Assembly (NCBI GenBank): GCA_026415995.1
Contig: JAOAGB010000076.1
Span: 1 to 5,554 of the forward strand
Origin: Thermodesulfovibrio sp.
GTDB lineage: Bacteria > Nitrospirota > Thermodesulfovibrionia > Thermodesulfovibrionales > Thermodesulfovibrionaceae
Length of the DNA stretch: 5,554 bases
Direction: 5' to 3'
Part shown: positions 1 through 5,554 of the stretch, one piece after another
Numbering within the stretch: the first letter of the stretch is position 1
Layout of the letters: each line of letters opens with the position of its first letter
Notes under the pieces: model-generated
What the model was told of the DNA's origin: nothing
The model's input: the letters and a program-made list of their open reading frames with translations, nothing else
Databases searched by the model: none
Made by a program: the position numbers and the translations under genes

Positions 1-137
1 TCAACAAGTTTAGGAAACAAAAGATCCTTTACCCTATACTCTGGGGTATCTACGTTTGCGATATTAGAAAGAAGAACACCATGTCTCTTTGAAGAGTAGG
101 TTATTAAATTTTCTAAAACCTTAATTGAATTATCCAT
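1..137 (-). CDS. flgB: FlgB, flagellar proximal rod protein (N-terminal part, runs off the window)
   Basis: FlgB is a proximal rod component of the flagellar basal body, exported by the flagellar type III system and assembled in the periplasm between MS ring and distal rod. The gene is too short here to be obvious: only 45 complete codons from an ATG at 137-135 are present and the reading frame leaves the window at base 1. The translated piece contains SNIANVDTPEYRVKDLLF (residues 24-41), the N-terminal rod-protein signature (asparagine-rich turn, ANxxTPxY) with the FlgB-like continuation 'KDLLF'. The start is fixed by a ribosome binding site GGGAGGA six bases upstream and by an 8-base overlap with the preceding response regulator gene (ATGGATAA). 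It should be translated from the same transcript as the regulators. FlgC and FliE are the expected next genes but cannot be seen. FlgC or another rod paralogue is less likely because of position and the KDLLF segment. Confidence 0.9.
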   Translation of the reverse strand, partial: MDNSIKVLENLITYSSKRHGVLLSNIANVDTPEYRVKDLLFPKLV

Positions 138-1482
138 TTACAGTCCTCCCATAGGAATTTTTTTCCTCAAGGGGGAAAATATTGCCATATTCTTTTAACT
201 TATTTCTTAAAGTCCTTACAGTTATACCTAAAATATCCGCTGCTTTAGTCTTATTTCCACCCGTTTCAGCAAGGGTTCTGAAGATCATTTCCTTTTCCAC
301 ATCCCTAAGACTACCCTTAAATGTATCAGTGCCGATTATATCTTTGTTTTCACCCTCTTCGAAGTATATGTCTTCATGAGATATGTAATTTTTTTGACAC
401 ATAAAAACCGCTCTCTGTACAACATTCTCAAGTTCCCTTACATTTCCTTTCCAGTAATGATTTTTCAATATTTCCATAGCCTTTTTATCAATCCCGAGAA
501 TATTTTTATTTATCTTCATGTTGTATTTACGCAAAAAGTGTTCCGATAGAGCCTCTATGTCTTCTCTTCTTTCTCTCAGAGGCGGTAGTTTTATGGGAAA
601 TACATTTAAACGGTAATAAAGGTCCTCTCTAAAAGTCCCCTTCTCGCATTCTTTTTTAAGATCCCTGTTAGTTGTCGCTATAATTCTAACATCTATTTTT
701 ATTGGATCCTTGCCCCCAACTCTGTCAAACTCTTTTTCCTGCAATACCCTTAAAAGTTTTGCTTGTAGAGGTAAAGCCATCTCACCAATCTCATCAAGTA
801 GTATTGTACCACCCTGGGCTTTCTCAAATTTTCCAATCCTTCTTTCTAAAGCGCCAGTAAAGGCACCCTTTTCATGACCAAAGAGCTCACTTTCTAATAG
901 GTTTTCTGGAATTGCTGCACAGTTAACCGCCACAAAAGATTTATCGGCTCTCTTACTATTTTTATGAATATATCTTGCTAAAACTTCTTTACCTGTTCCA
1001 CTCTCTCCATATATCAGGACAGTAATATCACTGCTTGCAAGACCCGTCGCTAAATTGACAATCTTTTTCATATCTTCTGACGCAAAAATTATATCTTTAT
1101 TATCAATAGATTTTGGAACAAGCCCTTCAATAGCCTTTTTTAAAGAATCATAAGAAAAGGGCTTCATAATATAGTCCGCTGCACCTAATTTCATAGCTTC
1201 AACAGCACTTTCAACAGTTCCAAAGCCAGTAATTATTAAAACTGGTGTAAAAAATCCTTCCTTTCTTACATGCTTTAAAAAAGAAAGTCCATCCATCTTG
1301 GGCATCATCATATCTGAAACTATTAGAGAAAAACCTTCCTTTTTTATCTTTACAAAACCATCCTCTCCATCAACAGCAAGGGTAACAGAAAATCCTAATC
1401 TCTCTAACGCTTCCTTCAAGGCACTTCTCATCTGAGGGTCATCATCAATTGCCAATACTTTGCCCTTGGAAAGATTATTCAT
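130..1482 (-). CDS. flgR: FlgR/FlrC-type sigma-54-dependent flagellar response regulator
   Basis: NtrC-class activator, 450 residues, that remodels RNA polymerase-sigma-54 at flagellar promoters after phosphorylation by its partner kinase. Receiver domain at about 7-120: acidic pair D13/D14, phospho-acceptor D57 (in SDMMMPKMDG), T85 and K107. AAA+ domain at about 132-365: Walker A GESGTGKE (159-166), sigma-54 contact loop GAFTGA (206-211), Walker B LLDE (228-231), arginine-finger region REDLYYR (285-291) and sensor II WKGNVRE (344-350). Fis-type helix-turn-helix at about 402-433, ending TVRTLRNKLKEYG, the form usual in NtrC/FlgR regulators. The frame is open for 30 further codons upstream to an ATG at 1572, but those lie inside the kinase gene. 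The ATG at 1482 has AAGGAGG five bases upstream and gives a normal receiver start, so I use it. It overlaps the kinase stop by 8 bases (ATGAATAA) and flgB by 8 bases. The flagellar assignment rests on flgB next door and on the FlrBC-like pairing; the naming (flgR, flrC, fleR) depends on lineage. Confidence 0.9.
   Translation of the reverse strand: MNNLSKGKVLAIDDDPQMRSALKEALERLGFSVTLAVDGEDGFVKIKKEGFSLIVSDMMMPKMDGLSFLKHVRKEGFFTPVLIITGFGTVESAVEAMKLGAADYIMKPFSYDSLKKAIEGLVPKSIDNKDIIFASEDMKKIVNLATGLASSDITVLIYGESGTGKEVLARYIHKNSKRADKSFVAVNCAAIPENLLESELFGHEKGAFTGALERRIGKFEKAQGGTILLDEIGEMALPLQAKLLRVLQEKEFDRVGGKDPIKIDVRIIATTNRDLKKECEKGTFREDLYYRLNVFPIKLPPLRERREDIEALSEHFLRKYNMKINKNILGIDKKAMEILKNHYWKGNVRELENVVQRAVFMCQKNYISHEDIYFEEGENKDIIGTDTFKGSLRDVEKEMIFRTLAETGGNKTKAADILGITVRTLRNKLKEYGNIFPLEEKNSYGRTVNG
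144..150 (-). promoter_or_regulatory. Ribosome binding site of flgB
   Basis: GGGAGGA on the minus strand, six bases before the flgB ATG. It lies inside the last codons of the response regulator gene, so ribosomes finishing that gene terminate five bases beyond the first base of the flgB start codon. It supports the ATG at 137 as the real start and suggests translational coupling. Confidence 0.8.
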
Positions 1483-2629
1483 AACTTCCTCCTTCAAGTG
1501 GTATGAATATCTTAAATTCTGATCCCTTGCCCACTTCTGAATTAACTTCAATAAATCCTTTATGAGCCTCAATAATCTTCAGTGTAATTGCAAGTCCTAA
1601 ACCAGTTCCTGAATCCCTTGTTGTATAGAAGGGGTCAAAAATTTTATTAATATTCTCTTTGCTGATACCATGGCCATTGTCTTTTATAGATAGGGCTATG
1701 AAATCTCTCTCTTTATTTGAGCTGATAACAATTACTCCCCCTTCATCAACAGCATAATAGGCATTCTGCAGAATGTTAAATATCGCCTGTTTTAATAGAT
1801 CCACATCTGCGAAAATTGTTATTTCGCCTATTATTTTTTTTAATTTTATTTTCTTCTTCAAAATCAAGGGCTTAAAGAGTTCTAACACCTCATCAACTAA
1901 AACCGATAGGGATATTAAACTTCCCCTAACCTTTCTCTCTCTTGCAAAATAAAGCATATTGTTTAATATATTATTCAAACTTCCTATCCCAGCAATTATC
2001 CCCTCCACAAGCTCGTTTTTCTTAACCGAACCCTCTTCTTCTCTCAACATTGATGCAAAAAGTTCAATGCTGCAAAGAGGACTCCTAATCTCATGAACAA
2101 TCTTTGCTGCCATTTCTCCCATAGCGATTAGTCTTTTGTTTCTTTCATAATGATTTTCAATCTCCTTTATCCTGCTAATGTCCTTTATAACTACAATTTT
2201 GCCATTTTCCTCTTTGCTTCCATTTTTTACAGTATATTCGGAATATATAACTGGCGTATGTTTACCGTCCTTAATTAGAAACTGATTCTCGCCTTCTTTC
2301 TTGACTTCAAAGCCTAATGTAGAAAAATGTTTTCCAACACAACCATTTTTATCAATTTTAAGGAGCTTTTTAGCCCCATTGTTAAACATTAAAATAGTTC
2401 TTTCCCTATCCAATACTATTATTGCCTCATCAAGACTATTTAGAACGGTTTCTAAAAAATTATTTGTCCTTTCCTTTTCTTCGAGAGAGTTTTTAAGTTC
2501 AAGATTTGCCTTTTCAAGCTCCTTCGTAAGATAATCAATCTTCTCCTGAAGTGCTAAGAAATAGTTTTCCAAGCTCTTTGATGCATCAAGAAAACTCGAA
2601 AAGGCTTCTTTTAATAGATCCTGGTTCAT
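1475..2629 (-). CDS. flgS: FlgS/FlrB-type soluble PAS sensor histidine kinase
   Basis: Cytoplasmic histidine kinase of 384 residues, inferred to phosphorylate the response regulator encoded just downstream. There is no signal peptide or membrane segment. Residues about 20-58 are a charged, probable coiled coil (QEKIDYLTKELEKANLELK). A small PAS-like domain follows at about 57-150. The HisKA dimerisation domain is at about 163-232, with the H box VHEIRSPL and phospho-accepting H179. The HATPase domain is at about 245-378, with N box NILQNA (N289), G1 DNGHG (317-321), F box FDPFYTT (331-337) and G2 GTGLGL (341-346). The H box has serine where many NtrB-like kinases have asparagine (HEIRNPL). 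The length and soluble layout fit FlgS of Campylobacter and FlrB/FleS. In Campylobacter the FlgS input is the assembled flagellar export apparatus and MS ring; the input here is inferred, not seen. The ATG at 2629 overlaps the stop of the TPR gene as ATGA. Confidence 0.88.
   Translation of the reverse strand: MNQDLLKEAFSSFLDASKSLENYFLALQEKIDYLTKELEKANLELKNSLEEKERTNNFLETVLNSLDEAIIVLDRERTILMFNNGAKKLLKIDKNGCVGKHFSTLGFEVKKEGENQFLIKDGKHTPVIYSEYTVKNGSKEENGKIVVIKDISRIKEIENHYERNKRLIAMGEMAAKIVHEIRSPLCSIELFASMLREEEGSVKKNELVEGIIAGIGSLNNILNNMLYFARERKVRGSLISLSVLVDEVLELFKPLILKKKIKLKKIIGEITIFADVDLLKQAIFNILQNAYYAVDEGGVIVISSNKERDFIALSIKDNGHGISKENINKIFDPFYTTRDSGTGLGLAITLKIIEAHKGFIEVNSEVGKGSEFKIFIPLEGGSYE
1488..1494 (-). 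promoter_or_regulatory. Ribosome binding site that sets the response regulator start
   Basis: AAGGAGG, a full-strength Shine-Dalgarno sequence, five bases before the ATG at 1482-1480. It lies in the final codons of the kinase gene (encoding its GGSYE tail). It selects the 450-residue product over the longer frame from the ATG at 1572, whose extra 30 residues precede the receiver domain and show no domain. Confidence 0.85.
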
Positions 2630-4416
2630 AAATTATACTCCCTGATTAGGCTTTCGACCTTTTTTTCCTGTTCTTTGATTTTATTCAGAGTCTCATCAAA
2701 CTTGCTTTTTGAAAAATTGGGCAATCTTTCTCCATTTTGAAGGGCTATTATGCTTTTTTCTATACCTTCTCTATCTTCTTTTGTCAGATTTTTTGAAGAA
2801 AGGGCTTTTTTATAACATTCTAATGCAATTTTTTTATCGCTGTAAAAATAATAATCACCGATTCTTCTGTATATTTCCCATTCTAAGTCTTCATGTTTAA
2901 TCCATTTTGTTAATAATGCCTTAACCTTGTTTTTATTTGAGATCTTTTTCTCCAAATAAAAGAAATTATCAACATCTTCCTTTATTGGCTTATTTACCTT
3001 TTCAAGGATACTAAAGGCCTTATCAAAACTACCATCTATCAGATAATCATATAGCTTTAGCCTTTCTGAAAGTGCCTTATCTACATAATTTTCAAGCTTA
3101 AGGGCTTTTTGAACTTCGCCTTTTTTTAGATAATATTCAAATAATAAATTGGCAGATTTTTTCTTATCTTCTCCACCACTTAAAAGAAAGACTCTTTCTA
3201 ATATTTGCAACTTTTTCTCTTCAGAAAGCTTTTCGGCATGTTTTATTAAAGTTGTAAATCTCTTTGTTTTATATAAATAGGGTAGATATTTTTCAAAAAC
3301 CTTTGTAAAGTCATCGCTGTTTTTACTTGATAGATCATTTAATATATACTCAATTTCTTTTATAACTTCATCATCATATCTATTTAATTTTAACAACTCG
3401 TCAATATATTTAGTTGCATTTTTATAATCCCCTTCTTCTCGAGATAAAGTTATTAAATAAACAGTAGCCTTTTCATAACTTTTTGCAACTGGAAAGTTGT
3501 TTCTTAATTTTTCAAAATGCCCTTTTGCTATATCCTTTTTCCCCTTTTCAAGGTAAATTTTGCCAAGATAGTAAATAGCTTCTGCCTTTGCTTCTCTATC
3601 ATTTCCTCTCTCTGCTTCATTGAAAAAATTAATTGCCGATTCATTGTCTCTTTCTGCATAGGCAATTAGCCCTAAAGACAGACTTGCTTTCGCCTCAAAA
3701 TCTTTTAACCTTTTAGCACCTGATAGATAAGTTTTAGCTTCCTTTAATCTACCTTTATTCCTTAAAGCCTCACCGTAATAATAATAAATGTCTGGATTGT
3801 TTGTTAAAAACTCCTTCTCTGTTTTTGCTATATTTTCAAAGATCTTAATTGCCTCATCAAATCTATTTAGTCTTACATATGCTTTCGCTTTCACAATCTG
3901 GGCTGAAAGGGTTGGTTGAACCTTTTGATAATAGTGAATTGCTTCCTTTCCATCTCCGAGGCCTTCATATGCCTGAGCGATGAGAAGATAAGCATCGTTT
4001 AGATAGAAGGAATTCGGGCTATTCTTTATAAGATTATGCAGAATAAGCTTTGCTTCATTAAAGTTTTTGAGGTTCAAATAACATTCGCCTCTCTTAAAAA
4101 GGGTATAATCTTTATCTTTTGTCGTATTTGCATTTATAAAAGCTAACTTAAAGTAATCAATAGCTTTTAAATATTTTCCCCTTTTCATAAAAAATTCAGC
4201 AGAGAGTTTATAAAACTCATACTTATTATTAGAGGGGTCTGTCTTCTCAATGAAACTTATTGCCTCTTCAAACTTTCTTTCTTCTATCATTTTTTTTAAT
4301 GAATCAACTTCAGACAAACCTTTCTCCTGTCCATATAGACCAACAGATAATAAACAAACAGTTATGACTATGAAAAACAAATTAAAAAAAGTCTTAAAAA
4401 ACTTTTTTCCTATCAC
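2626..4416 (-). CDS. Probable exported TPR-repeat protein of the flagellar regulatory operon, family not recognised
   Basis: I do not recognise a named family. The 596-residue product from a GTG start begins with lysines (4, 5, 8), a hydrophobic run (about 10-27) and a plausible signal peptidase I site near G29/Q30 (SVGLYG-QE). C21 is preceded by ITV, so it is not a lipobox. The mature part is almost wholly helical repeats. TPR-like units are visible at about 67-98, 104-135, 141-170, 173-200, 210-237, 243-272, 277-310 and 315-345 (for example LSAEFFMKRGKYLKAIDYF). A divergent stretch follows, then another TPR at about 513-545, and a charged, possibly coiled-coil tail at 568-596. No catalytic motif is seen, so it is probably a scaffold or adaptor. 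It is first in the operon, follows a sigma-54 promoter, and overlaps the kinase gene by 4 bases. It could be a motor scaffold analogous to the periplasmic TPR protein PflA of Campylobacter, or a sensor or assembly factor feeding FlgS. The GTG has no Shine-Dalgarno sequence and lies about two bases from the predicted transcription start, so the N-terminus is uncertain. Confidence 0.75.
   Translation of the reverse strand: MIGKKFFKTFFNLFFIVITVCLLSVGLYGQEKGLSEVDSLKKMIEERKFEEAISFIEKTDPSNNKYEFYKLSAEFFMKRGKYLKAIDYFKLAFINANTTKDKDYTLFKRGECYLNLKNFNEAKLILHNLIKNSPNSFYLNDAYLLIAQAYEGLGDGKEAIHYYQKVQPTLSAQIVKAKAYVRLNRFDEAIKIFENIAKTEKEFLTNNPDIYYYYGEALRNKGRLKEAKTYLSGAKRLKDFEAKASLSLGLIAYAERDNESAINFFNEAERGNDREAKAEAIYYLGKIYLEKGKKDIAKGHFEKLRNNFPVAKSYEKATVYLITLSREEGDYKNATKYIDELLKLNRYDDEVIKEIEYILNDLSSKNSDDFTKVFEKYLPYLYKTKRFTTLIKHAEKLSEEKKLQILERVFLLSGGEDKKKSANLLFEYYLKKGEVQKALKLENYVDKALSERLKLYDYLIDGSFDKAFSILEKVNKPIKEDVDNFFYLEKKISNKNKVKALLTKWIKHEDLEWEIYRRIGDYYFYSDKKIALECYKKALSSKNLTKEDREGIEKSIIALQNGERLPNFSKSKFDETLNKIKEQEKKVESLIREYNL
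2638..2643 (-). promoter_or_regulatory. Ribosome binding site of the histidine kinase
   Basis: AGGGAG on the minus strand, eight bases before the kinase ATG, inside the last codons of the TPR gene. It is weaker than the sites of the two genes that follow. With the ATGA stop/start overlap, coupling to translation of the TPR gene is likely. Confidence 0.6.
4315..4328 (-). promoter_or_regulatory. Possible internal ribosome binding site and TTG start in the TPR gene
   Basis: AGGAG at 4328-4324 lies six bases before a TTG at 4317-4315, which is codon 34 of the long TPR frame. Starting here would leave a leader of roughly 100 bases after the predicted sigma-54 start point and give a 563-residue protein without the signal peptide. 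The match is good, but it is also simply the coding of QEKGL, so it may be chance. Confidence 0.3.
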
Positions 4417-4428
4417 GATTAACTTATA

Positions 4429-4444
4429 TGCAACAACTGTGCCG
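4429..4444 (-). promoter_or_regulatory. Sigma-54 (-24/-12) promoter of the TPR-flgS-flgR-flgB operon
   Basis: The minus strand reads CGGCACAGTTGTTGCA from 4444 to 4429. Against the sigma-54 consensus TGGCAC-N5-TTGCA only the first base differs (C for T). The invariant GG (4443-4442) and GC (4431-4430) are exactly ten bases apart. Setting the C of GC at -12 puts transcription start at about 4418-4419. It is the only strong match I found, lies in the only intergenic gap, points at the operon, and follows a gene for a sigma-54 activator. An intended class II flagellar promoter driven by that activator is the simplest reading. Confidence 0.85.
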
Positions 4445-4468
4445 TCTATAAGTATCTGAAAGTAATGA

Positions 4469-4483
4469 ATTTTTCAGAAAAAT
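4469..4483. repeat. Short perfect palindrome in the promoter region
   Basis: ATTTTTC-A-GAAAAAT: two 7-base arms around one central base, centred about 58 bases upstream of the predicted start point. It could be a protein site between the candidate enhancer and the promoter. It has no GC-rich stem and no following T-run, so it is not a convincing terminator. Its simple AT composition keeps confidence low. Confidence 0.25.
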
Positions 4484-4493
4484 ATTGGTGTCA

Positions 4494-4513
4494 TAAATTT
4501 GTCGATGAATTTA
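4494..4513. promoter_or_regulatory. Candidate activator (enhancer) binding palindrome
   Basis: TAAATTTGTCGATGAATTTA is a 20-base imperfect palindrome: outer arms TAAATT/AATTTA pair perfectly, the centre is TCGA, and two inner pairs mismatch. Its centre is about 86 bases upstream of the predicted sigma-54 start point, where enhancer-binding activators commonly sit. The overlapping bases 4490-4503 also loosely resemble the FleQ box of Pseudomonas as I remember it (GTC-A-N-TAAATTGAC, about 10 of 13 positions). The AT-rich context makes chance symmetry possible. Confidence 0.4.
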
Positions 4514-4565
4514 GAATAAAAGGGTGCTTGCTGTATTTAGAGTTTTTAGTAAATCTTTATAATTA

Positions 4566-5554
4566 CTAAACCTCAACGGGTAAACCAGTGTCGAAGGGGA
4601 TTTTCATCTTCTTCATTTTCTCAATGAGGGTAGTTCTATTTAATCCCAGAAGAGATGCTGCCTTACTTTTTACACCATTTGTTCTTTTTAAAGCTTCAAT
4701 TATTGCCTTTCTTTCAAAATCATTAAGGACTTTATTTAGATCGAACCCATTTTCTGGAAAAACAAAATCACCAGCGGTTACATCAAGTGTCTTTGAAGGT
4801 TGATATAAGTCTTTCTGGTTTCCTAAAATCTTTTCTGGCAGATCATAAATTTCAACTTTGTTTCCAGAAACAAGAACAGATAACCTATCGCAAAGATTTT
4901 CCAATTCTCTAATATTTCCTGGCCAGTGATAATTTTCAAGGCATCTCATGGCATCTTTGCTTATTGTAAGGATTTGCCTTTTTCTTTTTTTACAAAACTT
5001 CGCTAAAAAATGATTTAGAAGCAAGGGGATATCTTCCTTTCTTTCTCTCAACGGTGGTATATGAATGGGAATTACATTAAGTCTATAAAACAAGTCTTCT
5101 CTAAACTTACCCTCGAGAACATCCTTTTCAAGATCCCTGTTTGTTGCTGATATGATTCTTACATCAACCTTTAATGTCTTACCACCACCAACCCTCTCAA
5201 ACTCCCTTTCCTGAATAAATCTAAGAAGCTTGACCTGCAATGGAAGTAATAATTCACCAATTTCGTCAAGAAAAAGCGTGCCCTTATCAGCTAATTCTAC
5301 CCTACCCTTTTTAGTGGCTACCGCTCCAGTGAAAGCGCCCTTTTCATAACCAAAAAACTCTGATTCTAAAAGCTCCTTTGGTATTGCTCCACAATTTATT
5401 GGTACAAAGGGGTACTTTGAACGATAACTCATATAATGAATTGTTTTTGCAATTAATTCTTTTCCAGTTCCAGACTCGCCAGTAATTAGAATAGTTGCAT
5501 CACTGTCCGCAACCTTTGTAATTAAAGAAAAAATCTCCTGCATCTTAGGAGAAT
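4566..5554 (-). CDS. FleQ/FlrA-like sigma-54-dependent activator (N-terminus outside the window)
   Basis: AAA+ activator of RNA polymerase-sigma-54. The frame is open to the window edge. The first ATG at 5543 is not its start, because the codons before it read S-P-K and continue the family segment 'SPKMQEIF' that precedes the AAA+ domain. Counting from that Met: Walker A GESGTGKE (22-29), GAFTGA (69-74), Walker B FLDE (91-94), arginine-finger region REDLFYR (148-154), sensor II WPGNIRE (207-213), and Fis-type helix-turn-helix at about 281-313, followed by a tail of about 12 residues. The helix-turn-helix reads GLNRTTLIEKMKKMKI, close to the FleQ/FlrA form (RRTTLVEKM) and different from the RTLRNKL form of the second activator. 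Whether it has a FleQ-type degenerate receiver or a true one cannot be seen. It lies 149 bp upstream of a sigma-54 promoter with no clear terminator between. A master flagellar activator is likely; a generic NtrC-family regulator remains possible. Confidence 0.85.
   Translation of the reverse strand, partial: SPKMQEIFSLITKVADSDATILITGESGTGKELIAKTIHYMSYRSKYPFVPINCGAIPKELLESEFFGYEKGAFTGAVATKKGRVELADKGTLFLDEIGELLLPLQVKLLRFIQEREFERVGGGKTLKVDVRIISATNRDLEKDVLEGKFREDLFYRLNVIPIHIPPLRERKEDIPLLLNHFLAKFCKKRKRQILTISKDAMRCLENYHWPGNIRELENLCDRLSVLVSGNKVEIYDLPEKILGNQKDLYQPSKTLDVTAGDFVFPENGFDLNKVLNDFERKAIIEALKRTNGVKSKAASLLGLNRTTLIEKMKKMKIPFDTGLPVEV

Noticed and set aside
1483..1572. 30-codon N-terminal extension of the response regulator to an ATG at 1572
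   Set aside because: It overlaps the kinase ATP-binding domain in another frame, carries no domain, and the ATG at 1482 has a full ribosome binding site and gives a normal receiver start.
2071..2086. Minus-strand GG-N10-GC (AGGAGTCCTCTTTGCA) resembling a sigma-54 promoter
   Set aside because: Only the GG/GC spacing and TTGCA fit; the -24 block GGAGT is poor. The bases encode the conserved RSPLC segment of the kinase H box, so coding constraint explains them.
4354..4365. Cys21 of the TPR protein as a lipoprotein attachment site
   Set aside because: The preceding residues are I-T-V, lacking the small residue at -1 and lying in the middle of the hydrophobic run, so it does not fit a lipobox.
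4250..4459. Plus-strand open frames opposite the minus-strand genes (for example 182-379, 2301-2534, 2709-2900, 4250-4459, 4588-4803)
   Set aside because: All are short, lie antisense to well-supported genes, show no domain, and have residue composition typical of reversed AT-rich coding sequence.
4417..4565. Intrinsic terminator after the upstream activator gene
   Set aside because: The gap has only AT-rich symmetry (4469-4483 and 4494-4513), with no GC stem followed by a T-run, so I do not call a terminator. Read-through into the operon is possible.
5541..5543. ATG at 5543 as the start of the upstream activator
   Set aside because: The frame is open to the window edge and the preceding codons (S-P-K) match the family segment before the AAA+ domain. 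A start here would also remove the N-terminal domain.
1..5554. Mobile elements, CRISPR arrays, tRNA or rRNA genes
   Set aside because: No repeated spacer pattern, transposase, terminal repeats or RNA gene signature was seen; the window is tightly packed flagellar regulatory coding sequence.

Overview
The window is a low-GC (AT-rich by eye) piece of a flagellated bacterial chromosome. Every supported gene lies on the minus strand, so it reads from high to low coordinates. The gene set is a sigma-54 flagellar regulatory cascade placed directly against the start of a flagellar rod operon. An exported TPR protein and a motile, sigma-54-based lifestyle suggest a Gram-negative-type organism. This arrangement is known in outline from Gammaproteobacteria, Campylobacterota, former Deltaproteobacteria, Deferribacterota and similar lineages. 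The sequence alone does not let me choose a phylum.

Layout in transcription order. (1) 5554-4566: the C-terminal two thirds or so of a sigma-54 activator whose helix-turn-helix resembles FleQ/FlrA; its N-terminus lies outside the window. (2) 4565-4417: a 149-bp regulatory gap holding a near-consensus sigma-54 -24/-12 promoter and, about 86 bp upstream of the predicted start point, an imperfect 20-bp palindrome suited to an activator. (3) 4416-2626: a 596-residue TPR protein with an apparent signal peptide and no recognised family name. (4) 2629-1475: a soluble PAS-histidine kinase of the FlgS/FlrB/FleS type. (5) 1482-130: an NtrC-type response regulator of the FlgR/FlrC/FleR type, 450 residues from the start supported by its ribosome binding site. 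(6) 137-1: the first 45 codons of flgB, the proximal rod gene, which runs off the window.

Genes 3 to 6 overlap by 4, 8 and 8 bases and almost certainly form one transcript. The likely logic is that the FleQ/FlrA-like master activator drives the sigma-54 promoter. This makes the TPR protein, the FlgS/FlgR pair and the first rod genes together. FlgS then phosphorylates FlgR, which activates later sigma-54 flagellar promoters elsewhere.

The most interesting points are the TPR protein inserted between master regulator and two-component pair, and the conflict at its 5' end. The predicted transcription start is only about two bases before its GTG codon, so translation is either leaderless (giving an exported protein) or starts further in, at a TTG with a good ribosome binding site (giving a cytosolic protein).
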